This document shows positions 53,273-61,600 of a stretch of 64,000 nt of DNA, one piece after another. Within the stretch, counting starts at the first letter, position 1, and every line of letters begins with the position of its first letter. The position numbers and the translations under genes are program-made. The stretch is from Paenibacillus sp. FSL R10-2734 (GTDB taxonomy: Bacteria; Bacillota; Bacilli; Paenibacillales; Paenibacillaceae): the NCBI RefSeq assembly GCF_037963865.1, contig NZ_CP150170.1, positions 4,898,001-4,962,000 on the forward strand, written 5' to 3'. Under the pieces are notes generated by a model. It saw only the letters and a program-made list of their open reading frames with translations. It made no database searches and had not been told where the DNA came from.

Positions 53273-54748
53273 ATGAATCAACACCGTACTCCCCTCTTCA
53301 CAGCTTTAAAAAAGCATGCCGCCGGTAATCCCGTTCAATTTCATATTCCGGGGCATAAGAAGGGGCTAGGAACCGATGCCGAATTCCGTGAGTTTATCGG
53401 CGATAACGCTCTATCCATCGATCTAATCAACATCGCACCGCTTGATGATCTACATCAGCCAACTGGCGTAATCCAGGAGGCTCAGAAGCTGGCTGCGAAG
53501 GCTTTCGGCGCCGACTATACGTATTTTAGCGTACAGGGCACGAGCAATGCCATCATGACGATGATCCTCTCTGTCTGCTCACCGGGTGATAAAATAATTG
53601 TGCCGCGGAACATTCATAAATCTGTGATGTCGGCCATTATTTTCTCCGGAGCCAAGCCTGTGTTTGTCTCTCCTGTTCAGGATGAGAATCTCGGGATAGA
53701 TCACGGCATTACGACCAGTTCGCTGGAACGAGCGTTAAAGCGTCATCCGGACGCTAAAGGAGTTCTAGTAATCAATCCCACGTACTTCGGTATATGCGCC
53801 GACCTGCGTTCGATTGTCGACCTGGCTCACCAATACGGTGTACCTGTACTGGTGGACGAGGCACATGGAGTACTGATTCATTTTCATGAGGATCTGCCGG
53901 TATCGGCCATGCAGGCCGGTGCGGACATAGCTGCCACTAGTGTGCATAAGCTTGGCGGTTCCATGACGCAAAGCTCGGTACTGAATCTAAATGCTAAGAC
54001 GGGTCTGATCAATCCACAACGGGTACAGACCATTATGAGCATGCTGACTACAACATCCACCTCATATATTTTATTAGCGTCTCTAGATACATCAAGACGT
54101 AATCTCGCGCTCAACGGTCATGAGATGGCAGAAAGAACCATCAGACTGTCCAACTACGCACGAGAAACGATTAATACGATTGAGGGCCTGTACAGCTTTG
54201 GAAAAGAAATACTTGGGACAGAAGCAACGTTTGATCATGACCCAACCAAGCTCAACATTCATGTGCGCCATTTAGGGATCACTGGTTACGAAACCGAAAA
54301 CTGGCTGCGTGAGAAATACAACATCGAAGTAGAACTAAGCGACATGTATAATATTCTTTGCCTTATTACCCCAGGTGATACCCAAGAATCAGTAGATAAA
54401 TTATTAGCTGCACTTCGGGTATTGTCCGCCATTCATTATAGCAAGGGTGAAATCTACGAGCTTAAGGTTCAGGTTCCAGAAATTCCACAGCTTGCTCTAA
54501 TTCCAAGGGACGCTTTTTATGCTGATACGCAGTTAGTTCCGTTCCGTGAATCTGCTGGCTACATTATTGCAGAGTTTATATATGTATACCCGCCTGGAAT
54601 TCCTATTCTTCTCCCTGGCGAAGTGATCACTCAGGATAACATCGATTATATTATTGACCATGTGGAGATCGGCCTCCCAGTTAAAGGTCCTGAGGACCGC
54701 AGTATCACTAACATAAAAGTAATTGTGGAAGCCGACCCTATTTCCTAG
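53273..54748 (+). CDS. speA: Arginine decarboxylase, SpeA type (Orn/Lys/Arg decarboxylase fold I)
   Basis: 491 residues, nearly identical in layout to B. subtilis SpeA (FHIPGHKKG, SIDLINIAPLDDLH, LVDEAHGVLIHFH, IAATSVHKLGGSMTQSS). The PLP lysine is in SVHK and the PLP-phosphate/ring contacts in DEAHG. It converts arginine to agmatine, the first step of polyamine synthesis in this lineage; short Yaao-type homologues cannot be fully excluded. The AAAGG in the leader is about 15 bases from the ATG. No speE/speB follows within the window. Confidence 0.88.
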   Translation: MNQHRTPLFTALKKHAAGNPVQFHIPGHKKGLGTDAEFREFIGDNALSIDLINIAPLDDLHQPTGVIQEAQKLAAKAFGADYTYFSVQGTSNAIMTMILSVCSPGDKIIVPRNIHKSVMSAIIFSGAKPVFVSPVQDENLGIDHGITTSSLERALKRHPDAKGVLVINPTYFGICADLRSIVDLAHQYGVPVLVDEAHGVLIHFHEDLPVSAMQAGADIAATSVHKLGGSMTQSSVLNLNAKTGLINPQRVQTIMSMLTTTSTSYILLASLDTSRRNLALNGHEMAERTIRLSNYARETINTIEGLYSFGKEILGTEATFDHDPTKLNIHVRHLGITGYETENWLREKYNIEVELSDMYNILCLITPGDTQESVDKLLAALRVLSAIHYSKGEIYELKVQVPEIPQLALIPRDAFYADTQLVPFRESAGYIIAEFIYVYPPGIPILLPGEVITQDNIDYIIDHVEIGLPVKGPEDRSITNIKVIVEADPIS

Positions 54749-54784
54749 AACCCATCATTTCTCTATAAAATCTTCAATCATACA

Positions 54785-54815
54785 AAAACCCGATACTATT
54801 ATAGTATCGGGTTTC
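54785..54815 (+). terminator. Terminator of speA
   Basis: AAACCCGATACTA / TAGTATCGGGTTT stem with TTA loop and TTTCTG, about 37 bases after the stop. Confidence 0.85.
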
Positions 54816-54874
54816 TGTATATAAACATCAACTGTCATATACACAATAGAACAGCTTAAGATAGTCGCTAAAAT

Positions 54875-55186
54875 CTATTCTTGCTGAGCAAGCAGATTGT
54901 TGTAAGCTTCTTCAACAGCTTTCCATTCTTCTTCATCTTCGATATTGTACAATACCATTTCTTCGTCTTCTTCTTCCATACGCAGAATAATGCCATCTGC
55001 TTCTGGATTTTCCTTTTCTAACAGCAGCGCGTATAGTTTCTCACCGATGTCGAAAGTTTCAACCAATACCATTTCTACATCTTCGCCCTGCTCGTTCGTC
55101 AAGGTCAGCACAAACTCCTCGTGCTCATGGTCGTGATCATGCCCGCAACCGCATGCTTCACCATGCTCATGTTTGTGATCGCTCAT
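54875..55186 (-). CDS. DUF1292 family protein with His-rich N-terminus
   Basis: 103 residues. The first 24 residues are rich in His, Cys and acidic residues (HGEACGCGHDHDHEHEE), probably metal binding. The rest matches the DUF1292/YrzB family (VLTLTNEQGEDVEM, LYALLLEKENPEADG, VLYNIEDEEEWKAVEEAYN), small acidic proteins of unknown function. GAGGTATTACA precedes the ATG. Single gene convergent with speA. Confidence 0.88.
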   Translation of the reverse strand: MSDHKHEHGEACGCGHDHDHEHEEFVLTLTNEQGEDVEMVLVETFDIGEKLYALLLEKENPEADGIILRMEEEDEEMVLYNIEDEEEWKAVEEAYNNLLAQQE

Positions 55187-55266
55187 TGTAATACCTCACT
55201 TTGAATTGTATTATCCTACATCTGGTATCGTACCACGTTAGATTAGTTCAGGTCAATTTAGAACCC

Positions 55267-55821
55267 TTAATTCAGGGCTGTAATTACCTTCTCTGACACA
55301 AGGATGTAATCCGCATTTTTGGAGGGCTTAATATAGAAGCCTACCCGATATTTTCCCGCTTCTTTAAAATCATAAGTAAACTCCGAGGTTGGAAACCAGA
55401 AATTATCCTTCTGCGAGCCATCAAGCTCCTGCGACTGAATGTCCTTAACGTTTCCAGATGGATCGGTCATTGCTACTTTCACAGCTGAAATCTCTTCAGT
55501 CAGGCTATCGACCTGGCTTAATATTTTAATTTTTAACTTGCCCACATTGACATTTCCAAAAACTGTATCCCCTTTGAAAAGCACAATATGAACATTGGGC
55601 TTAAGAATCGTTACTTTCCCAGTTCCATCCCAATTCACAACTCCGCCTGCTTCTCTAGCAGGAATATACGTTTTCCCATCAATTAAATAACCGCCGTCCG
55701 TAATCTCTGTCCCGTTGCTCCATACCTTAACTTTCTTACTCACAGAATCGGCGAACAATAAGGAGCCACCCATTAAGGAAAAAGCAAACACACATAAAGT
55801 GATTTTTTTCCATCTATTCAT
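55267..55821 (-). CDS. Secreted stalk-domain (copper amine oxidase-like N-terminal) protein
   Basis: 184 residues with a signal peptide of about 25 residues (WKKITLCVFAFSLMGGSLLF) and no lipobox. The segment VWSNGTEITDGGYLIDGKTY followed by IPAREAGGVVNWDGTGKVTI is the stalk/copper-amine-oxidase N domain common in Paenibacillus exported proteins. The C-terminal part is beta-rich. GGAGGG precedes the ATG. Function unknown; likely secreted or wall-associated. Confidence 0.8.
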   Translation of the reverse strand: MNRWKKITLCVFAFSLMGGSLLFADSVSKKVKVWSNGTEITDGGYLIDGKTYIPAREAGGVVNWDGTGKVTILKPNVHIVLFKGDTVFGNVNVGKLKIKILSQVDSLTEEISAVKVAMTDPSGNVKDIQSQELDGSQKDNFWFPTSEFTYDFKEAGKYRVGFYIKPSKNADYILVSEKVITALN

Positions 55822-55985
55822 TTGAAACCCTCCAAATAATTCATACTGTTAATGTATACTTACTTTGCTTCAGCAAGTTGCGCTAATTGAAGGTAAATAT
55901 TTCATTCATCTTGCGAAAAATGATATTATGGACTTGTTCAAAGTAGATATATTAGCTATCAGCGATTTCAGGAGGGTACTTTCTT

Positions 55986-56723
55986 ATGAGTCTGAGCCTA
56001 CAAATGCTAGGAACTGGCAATGCTTTTGCAAAAAACTATTTTAACAACAATGGCTTGCTACTAGATAATGACTATACCCTACTGATTGATTGCGGGATTA
56101 CAGCTCCGCTTGCCATGCATACCATCGGAAAAACCTTCCATGACGTAAATGCTACTCTAATTACACATATTCATGCGGATCATGTTGGAGGTTTGGAAGA
56201 GCTAGCGCTCACGTTAAAGCACGTATATGGTCAATCAATGACATTGCTTTTGCCTGAGACACTTATTGAGCCCCTATGGGACAACACACTAAAAGGTGGA
56301 TTATATCAAAAAGATGCTGTGGCTTCCCTTGCCGATATCTTCGAGGTTACACCTATGAAACCCGGAATTACGTACAAGCTCTCCCCTTCTCTTTCGCTGG
56401 AGATTATACCCACGCCGCATATTCCAGGCAAAAACAGCTATTCTCTTCTAATCAATAACGAGATTTTTTACAGTGCGGATATGACTTTTCAGCCAGATTT
56501 ACTAATAAGCCTTGTACGTGAGCGTGGCATCCGAATGATTCTACATGACTGTCAGCTTGGTGGGGCAGGTGTTGTTCACACCACTTTGGAGGAATTACTG
56601 TCTCTCCCTGAAGATGTTCGCATGCTCATCAAGCTTATGCATTATAGCGATGAACAACCAAATTTCGTTGGGCTTACAGGAGAGATGGAGTTTTTAGAGC
56701 AACATGTAATTTATAAACTCTAG
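55986..56723 (+). CDS. Metallo-beta-lactamase fold hydrolase
   Basis: 245 residues. The metal motif is THIHADHVGG (about 59-68), with later SADMTF and the C-terminal KLMHYSDEQ supplying further ligands. It resembles RNase Z/ArsA-like small MBL hydrolases rather than beta-lactamases. Substrate unknown. AGGAGGGTACTTTCTT precedes the ATG. Single gene with its own terminator. Cytoplasmic, no signal peptide. Confidence 0.87.
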   Translation: MSLSLQMLGTGNAFAKNYFNNNGLLLDNDYTLLIDCGITAPLAMHTIGKTFHDVNATLITHIHADHVGGLEELALTLKHVYGQSMTLLLPETLIEPLWDNTLKGGLYQKDAVASLADIFEVTPMKPGITYKLSPSLSLEIIPTPHIPGKNSYSLLINNEIFYSADMTFQPDLLISLVRERGIRMILHDCQLGGAGVVHTTLEELLSLPEDVRMLIKLMHYSDEQPNFVGLTGEMEFLEQHVIYKL

Positions 56724-56728
56724 CCATT

Positions 56729-56775
56729 AAAAAGACCGTACATTGACGCCTGTTGACGTATGTACGGTCTTTACC
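56729..56775. terminator. Terminator between the MBL gene and the DUF3892 gene
   Basis: AAAAGACCGTACAT / ATGTACGGTCTTT stem of about 12 bp with an 18-base loop (GACGCCTGTTGACGT-type), A run on the left and T run on the right, between convergent genes. Confidence 0.75.
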
Positions 56776-56782
56776 TTTTGAA

Positions 56783-57022
56783 CTATGAGAATGTCGGAAG
56801 ATTATCCAGATTGTTAGTTGGATCCCCATCCGCGTCGCCGCGAATATAAGTTTCCCCGTCTCTACCTTTAAAGGCATTCACTCCGGCAATATTTCCGGCC
56901 TGTACTTCTTGAAGCGCTTGGTCATACGCCAGGACACGTCCTGTAGAGGTCTGGAAACTAGTTAAATCGCCATCTCCATTTCTCTGTACGGCTACGAAAC
57001 TTTCGCGTTCGTTATTTGGCAC
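56783..57022 (-). CDS. DUF3892 family protein
   Basis: About 79 residues from the GTG at 57022, preceded by GGGGAG 7 bases upstream; an ATG further upstream has no site. The pattern FVAVQRNGDGDLTSFQTSTG followed by AYDQALQEVQAGNIAGVNAF matches DUF3892, small Bacillales proteins of unknown function. The closing RGDADGDPTNNLDNLP is Asp/Asn rich. Single gene, convergent with the MBL gene. Confidence 0.8.
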   Translation of the reverse strand: MPNNERESFVAVQRNGDGDLTSFQTSTGRVLAYDQALQEVQAGNIAGVNAFKGRDGETYIRGDADGDPTNNLDNLPTFS

Positions 57023-57107
57023 TTTAGTTCTCCCCTTGCAGTAGAATTTGCCATCATATGGCACATCCTAGCTTGCGTCAAGGAACGGTAAATTATGTGC
57101 ACAAAGC

Positions 57108-57551
57108 TTAAAGAGTTTTCTGCATCCGTACATGTAGAATACCTGCGTCATAAAAAGGTTCTGTAGAAATCACTTCGTATCCCAGCTTCTTGTAGAAATT
57201 CTCAGCTTGACATTGTGCATCAAGAATCGAGGCTTCCAGTCCAAGTTCCCGAGCAAGCTCTTCCATAGCTAAGAGCAGAACACGTCCGTAACCTTTGACT
57301 CGATAATCTTTCAGTACGGCGATACGCTGCATTTTGGCTGTACCTGCTTTGTAGTAAATCATTCTTCCCGTAGCCACAGGCACTCCTTCATCTATAATTA
57401 GAATATGGTGCGCATTCGGACCGATAACATCGTATTCATCAATTTCTTCCTCAACCGGTACCATCTGTTCCTCTACAAATACTTTAGTACGAATATCCAG
57501 CCCCATCTGAAGCTGTTCCTCTGTAGTTACCCGTAAGATTTCTGCCGCCAT
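57108..57551 (-). CDS. GNAT family N-acetyltransferase (YjcF-like)
   Basis: 147 residues, one GNAT domain. The acetyl-CoA loop is RVKGYGRVLLLAMEELA (about 84-100) with the preceding AVLKDYR strand; IRTKVFVEEQMVPVEEEID near the N-terminus is a YjcF/ElaA-type feature. Substrate unknown. GGAG in the leader lies about 13 bases from the ATG. It is followed by a small lipoprotein gene upstream on the same strand. Confidence 0.9.
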   Translation of the reverse strand: MAAEILRVTTEEQLQMGLDIRTKVFVEEQMVPVEEEIDEYDVIGPNAHHILIIDEGVPVATGRMIYYKAGTAKMQRIAVLKDYRVKGYGRVLLLAMEELARELGLEASILDAQCQAENFYKKLGYEVISTEPFYDAGILHVRMQKTL

Positions 57552-57659
57552 GTTAGTCGCAAACTCCTCTCTCTATGTATCCAACGATAGTTGTCTATTA
57601 TATAAAAATTTGACTAGAAAGAAAAGCCTGAGCATGGGAAATTATCTTTTGGTGCTGCT

Positions 57660-57872
57660 CTAATCTACAGAGTATACTTCTTCAGCAATCGAACGATTGT
57701 ATGTGTCCTGCATCACTGGCGACAATGGGGGGTATGGACCTTGCAACTTTCCATCTAGGTTAGTCAACTCATTGATTTCCATGACCTTTGCTGGCCTCGC
57801 CTCGGAACATCCTACCACAATCATCAGTAACAGCAGACAAACGCCGACTTCCCATTTCAAAATTTTAGGCAT
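57660..57872 (-). CDS. Small predicted lipoprotein
   Basis: 70 residues. The N-terminus is a signal peptide with a lipobox-like VVGC about 22 residues in (WEVGVCLLLLMIVVGCS); the remaining ~48 residues are polar with no recognisable domain. GTGAAAGGAGTTAAGCT precedes the ATG. Function unknown; it would sit on the outer face of the membrane. About 108 bp upstream of the GNAT gene on the same strand. Confidence 0.6.
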   Translation of the reverse strand: MPKILKWEVGVCLLLLMIVVGCSEARPAKVMEINELTNLDGKLQGPYPPLSPVMQDTYNRSIAEEVYSVD

Positions 57873-57975
57873 AGCTTAACTCCTTTCACCGTTCAACTGC
57901 AGTTATTCTCATTACAGCTTTGACGGTTCAGGAGTTTTATAAACCATTTGGAACTTCATTGTCTGGTTCTAATCC

Positions 57976-59052
57976 TTAAAGATTCACATTTCCAACGGCA
58001 TGGACCATATACATCATTCCTGCCAGAAAGCCAGCTAATACAAAATAAGCGATGCCGTATTTCCAGCGTGAGCTGGCTGGCACATCGTAATACTTATCAT
58101 TCTCGTAGACCGAATAGCTGATATCACAATGCATCTTAAGATGAAGCCCATTCTCTAGGTTCACAGACTCTAGCTGTGAGATCCGTACCTTTTCAATGAT
58201 ACATTGTTGCGGAAGCGTAGCTCTACCAATGTAGTTCAGTTGATCCCATCTCACCCCTACATACTGCTGTCTATCCAAATCGCTGTAAGTGGTAAAAGGC
58301 AAATCTCTTCTATGCTCTGGTCCAGGAATCATATAGCCTGCATCTCTAAGTGGCTCTACCGGAATTAAGAAGCCCTTTGTCACAGAATAAAGGCGATTAT
58401 TAGTACGTCTCTTGACATATTTGTTATACAAATCGTAAGCAAATAACGCCCAAATAATAAAGAACAAGATCGAACGCAAATAGATGATGATGGCTAAACC
58501 ACCCACGAGACCCACAAGCCACAACCAGCGTGTAACCGCAGTAGCAATGCGTCCACCGTCTAGCGGATGAATTGGCAGTAAATTGATTAGATTAAGCAAA
58601 AAACCTATATAGGCCAAGGAATAGAGAAGTGGACTATCCATGTAATAAGCCGCTCCAAAAACTGCAGTAGCTCCAATGGTTCCTAAGATCGGACCACCAA
58701 AAGCAATATAAGCTTCTGTCTGGGCATCCAGCGGTTGCTTCTTCATTGTAATTAAAGCTCCTAAAAAAGGTATAAACAGTGGCGCGCTGACTGGAAGCCC
58801 GATTCGTTTAGCTGCTATGACATGCCCTAATTCATGGACTAGCAAGAGTAGGACAAACCCCACAGCAAACCCCCACGGATAAATCAACGCGTACGCCCAT
58901 ATCGAAATCATCATTGAAATTAACGGACCGGCAATTTTACCTATTTTCAGAAGAGACAAAATCGCCTTTCCTTTAAACAGGAGCATCGCCGCCCCGCCCC
59001 CCAACCATTTCCATGGCGTGGAGGAATTCTTTTTCTGCTCATTTTGCGGCAA
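57976..59052 (-). CDS. M50 family site-2-protease-like membrane metalloprotease
   Basis: 358 residues with about six membrane helices. The zinc site is HELGH (about 70) and the second ligand motif HPLDGGRI (about 160), the pattern of M50/S2P intramembrane proteases. A long soluble C-terminal region (about 230-330) precedes a final membrane helix. TTG start with GGAG-CTTGAGATC upstream. Substrate unknown; such proteases cleave anti-sigma factors or signal-peptide remnants in the membrane. Divergent from the Sm-like gene at 59316. Confidence 0.87.
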   Translation of the reverse strand: MPQNEQKKNSSTPWKWLGGGAAMLLFKGKAILSLLKIGKIAGPLISMMISIWAYALIYPWGFAVGFVLLLLVHELGHVIAAKRIGLPVSAPLFIPFLGALITMKKQPLDAQTEAYIAFGGPILGTIGATAVFGAAYYMDSPLLYSLAYIGFLLNLINLLPIHPLDGGRIATAVTRWLWLVGLVGGLAIIIYLRSILFFIIWALFAYDLYNKYVKRRTNNRLYSVTKGFLIPVEPLRDAGYMIPGPEHRRDLPFTTYSDLDRQQYVGVRWDQLNYIGRATLPQQCIIEKVRISQLESVNLENGLHLKMHCDISYSVYENDKYYDVPASSRWKYGIAYFVLAGFLAGMMYMVHAVGNVNL

Positions 59053-59315
59053 GATCTCAAGCTCCTTTTTCTTTCAATTTTATCTAACTGCCGTACATTC
59101 CCATCCATTTTATCATAAGAGCTTAAGGAGTATTTCCATAAAAAAGCACTTGGCTAAGTATACGACGCAACTTTTAGAATCGTTTCAGCGTCAAACAAAC
59201 TCTTCATTGAATTTCCTCCCCGAATTTTATGGTTACTCTCTAGGCTAACGCCGTGAACGTTATAGGCTACGGACCATAGACTGTTATCAGGGTTATTCAA
59301 TTGAGGAGGTTATTT

Positions 59316-59612
59316 ATGGATACAAATTTACATCAACAGGTCAGTTGGAATTGTATGAACAAATACGTTGGTATTACAATGACTGACGGTCAGTCCTTTG
59401 ATGGCTTTATTGCCCATGTAGATCAAAACTATGTTACCCTTGCGGTTCCTAGCAACGAAATGGTAGAACGTTTAAACGGAATGCCTACACAAGAATCAGC
59501 GTATAGACAATTTGGCTTCCGACCTGGCTTTTTCCCAAGACGTCGCTTCTTTCCACGACGCATCCCTTTTTTCGGTATAAGTGATATATTTCTGCTCCCG
59601 TTCTTTATCTGA
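59316..59612 (+). CDS. Sm-like small protein with a Phe/Arg-rich tail, unknown function
   Basis: 98 residues from the ATG at 59316, with GAGGAGG 7 bases upstream (a TTG five codons earlier overlaps that site). Residues about 15-45 (KYVGITMTDGQSFDGFIAHV-DQNYVTL) follow the Sm1 pattern of LSm domains, with the invariant Asp-Gly and Gly-x-I/V-x-x-V-D positions. The tail (about 65-85) is unusually rich in Phe, Arg and Pro (RPGFFPRRRFFPRRIPFF), followed by a hydrophobic end. I do not know a named family. Possible RNA-binding or membrane-associated role. Confidence 0.65.
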   Translation: MDTNLHQQVSWNCMNKYVGITMTDGQSFDGFIAHVDQNYVTLAVPSNEMVERLNGMPTQESAYRQFGFRPGFFPRRRFFPRRIPFFGISDIFLLPFFI

Positions 59613-59699
59613 CAGGGTACAAGGGGATGGAGGGGCGTCCCCCTTTTCTTTTTTAGTGAAAAGGCTCTATTCTAATATGTTAAATTAGCAAAAAAAGAA

Positions 59700-59729
59700 T
59701 TGCCATCCTACTCTATCGTATGGTATTAT
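59700..59729 (+). promoter_or_regulatory. Candidate promoter of tRNA-Val
   Basis: TTGCCA at 59700-59705 and TATTAT at 59724-59729, spacer 18, placing transcription start a few bases ahead of the tRNA. Both hexamers are near consensus. Confidence 0.5.
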
Positions 59730-59741
59730 GAAATTCGTCGC

Positions 59742-59813
59742 AGGACGGTAGCTCAGCGGGAGAGCACTATCTTGACAGGGTAGGGGTCATGGGTTCGAAC
59801 CCCATCCGTCCTA
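59742..59813 (+). tRNA. tRNA-Val (anticodon GAC)
   Basis: A 72-base cloverleaf: acceptor AGGACGG pairs with CCGTCCT, D-arm GCTC/GAGC, anticodon stem CTATC/GGTAG with loop TTGACAG (anticodon GAC, reading GUC/GUU valine codons), T-arm ATGGG/CCCAT with TTCGAAC. Discriminator A; CCA is not encoded and must be added. A lone tRNA gene followed by a terminator and an AT-rich accessory stretch. Confidence 0.95.
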
Positions 59814-59818
59814 TACTA

Positions 59819-59846
59819 GAAAAGCCTTATTATATAAGGCTTTTTC
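59819..59846 (+). terminator. Terminator of the tRNA gene
   Basis: AAAAGCCTTA / TAAGGCTTTT stem with TTATA-type loop and TTTTTC, directly after the tRNA. Confidence 0.8.
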
Positions 59847-60097
59847 TTTTGTTTGGGGATAAGTTGGAGTGCGGTAATAGGAGTAAAATAAGTCTTTGGT
59901 CAAGATTTGGTCAAAAATAGTTTTTCATAATTTCTAACCTCATAGTCTCATCTCACGCTTGCATGAGTTGCCTGATAGGCTACTCTATATTCTTTTGGGC
60001 AAAGCTAACCCGCCGCCACAACAACATTTTATTATTTTCCGTTTGGGATGGTTATTATGGCTATTTAGCCTATTGCTGCGAAAACCAAATAATTAAG

Positions 60098-60955
60098 TCA
60101 TAAAATCGCTTCATTTATTGAGTATTGAACCTCAATGTAGTCGCTCACAAAATATGTATCGTCACCATCCGGGAGCATCCAATTTACACTAACGCTTCCT
60201 GGCTGAAAGTAACCATTCTGCTCTTTATAATCAGAATAGGTTACATACCACGGCACCAGCGAGCTGCCTTTCCCGTTTTCGTCCATATATCGGTCATTGG
60301 TATCAAAACGTATAATGTTGCCATTATTGTCAAAAGCAAATCTCCCCTTAGCAGAAACGCCCTTCCATGCAATCTCACCTTCAACGGTGTGATCGTCAAC
60401 GACTGTCCATGACACATACTCCTGTAAAAACAAGGACGGCATAAATACTGCGTCTGCCAGCACCGTTATCAACTGACCCTGATCCATTTCTGCCCCGGTA
60501 GAACGAAAAAGCTGAAACTGCTTGGCAAGTACACCTGTCATAGAGCCGAATCCGTCCAACACACTGTCTTTAGCCTGCAATGGAATCCCCGCAATTCGTC
60601 CTGTCAAGAAAGCGTGTCGGTCAGGTCTGTTTACAAAATTGACCTGCATGAATTTAATCTTTATTGGCTCTTTGCCCGCCGACATACGAAACTTTGTGTT
60701 GTGAAAATATATCAGCATGTTATCCATAAAGGGCTTTCCCATATAGCCACCATTGATGATGTGCTGACGGAGCAGCGCAGGTAGTTCAGCAACATAATCT
60801 TCTGTAAATATACTTTGTGTGCTTATTTGCCTGTTTGTTTCGGTCAAGGATCTTTTTATATCTGTCAGATATTGCTCCCAAAGTCTGCCACCGGGTATTG
60901 CCAAGTACATTACTATGATTGCCAGCGCAATCAAACCTATCACCATCCAAATCAT
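60098..60955 (-). CDS. DUF6544/DUF6920-like membrane-anchored protein
   Basis: About 285 residues starting at the ATG at 60955, which has AAAGGAGGTGG 5 bases upstream; the longer reading is disfavoured. One N-terminal membrane helix (about 1-19, IWMVIGLIALAIIVMYLA) and a long extracytoplasmic or cytoplasmic soluble part with NFVNRPDRHAFLTGRIAGIP, DDHTVEGEIAWKGVSAKGRF and IIRFDTNDRYMDENG, which recalls the DUF6544 family of unknown function. AT-rich, in an accessory stretch next to a tRNA. Confidence 0.7.
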   Translation of the reverse strand: MIWMVIGLIALAIIVMYLAIPGGRLWEQYLTDIKRSLTETNRQISTQSIFTEDYVAELPALLRQHIINGGYMGKPFMDNMLIYFHNTKFRMSAGKEPIKIKFMQVNFVNRPDRHAFLTGRIAGIPLQAKDSVLDGFGSMTGVLAKQFQLFRSTGAEMDQGQLITVLADAVFMPSLFLQEYVSWTVVDDHTVEGEIAWKGVSAKGRFAFDNNGNIIRFDTNDRYMDENGKGSSLVPWYVTYSDYKEQNGYFQPGSVSVNWMLPDGDDTYFVSDYIEVQYSINEAIL

Positions 60956-61429
60956 ATATTCCACCTCCTTTGTCAAATGCTGATAATTCAAATGCACCTT
61001 GAATTATGAAAACAAGCTGTTTATCCGTTCAAGGCTGTCCCGTCAGCAAAGAAATTACCAAACGAATTAGAAGGCTTATCATCTTTACGTTCATTCGCAA
61101 ATATTGCATTTGTTCCACTAAACATAATAGCTTTTACCATCGGGGAACACTCAATTTTAGCGGAGATATTCGAAACAAATGGAAGCCATTATTATAAATC
61201 TATTTTAAATACATATACTTTCATTGCAAATTACTTTTCTTATAAATATTCAATTTCATTGGACAATTCCCCAAAAAATTTTACGGACTATAAAAATATA
61301 ATGAATAATGTCAATGATCAAAGCAGAGGAACTTGGATATTTCCGATTAAATAAACCGGATCCTACATCAATGATTATTGAGGACATAATGCAAAAATAA
61401 AAAAATCCAGTTTTTGATACGGCTACTCT
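60956..61429. other. AT-rich stretch without a gene
   Basis: Between the DUF6544-like gene and the IS200/IS605 element I see no open frame with a convincing start and ribosome binding site; short frames near 61006-61197 look random. The right edge (61410-61429) is the predicted target of the TnpB guide. Confidence 0.5.
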
Positions 61430-61600
61430 TTGAACCTCTCATCACTAAAGTGACGAGATTCCTAAGTACAGAAGTCTACAGACTTCTAATGGATTAGGCT
61501 ATCTCCGCAGTTCCTGCGGTTATCCATCTGACGTTATTCAGACAGAATTCTTAGTCCTTCGTTCAGAATATTTTTGCTGGCATTGTCATCTCTATCGTGT
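61430..61600 (-). ncRNA. Predicted omega-RNA (reRNA) of TnpB
   Basis: In this family the 3' end of tnpB and the right end of the element encode an RNA that guides TnpB; the guide is copied from host DNA just beyond the TTCAA end. The right-end hairpin is at 61438-61457, and the predicted guide is the minus-strand sequence of 61410-61429. The upper boundary is an estimate. Inferred from family knowledge; no expression evidence. Confidence 0.55.

Noticed and set aside
59870..59960. Integrase remnant downstream of tRNA-Val
   Set aside because: Only a few residues on the minus strand suggest an integrase C-terminus; too short and without motifs to annotate.
61006..61197. Plus-strand frame of 63 codons
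   Set aside because: No ribosome binding site or family resemblance; AT-rich random frame is the simplest reading.
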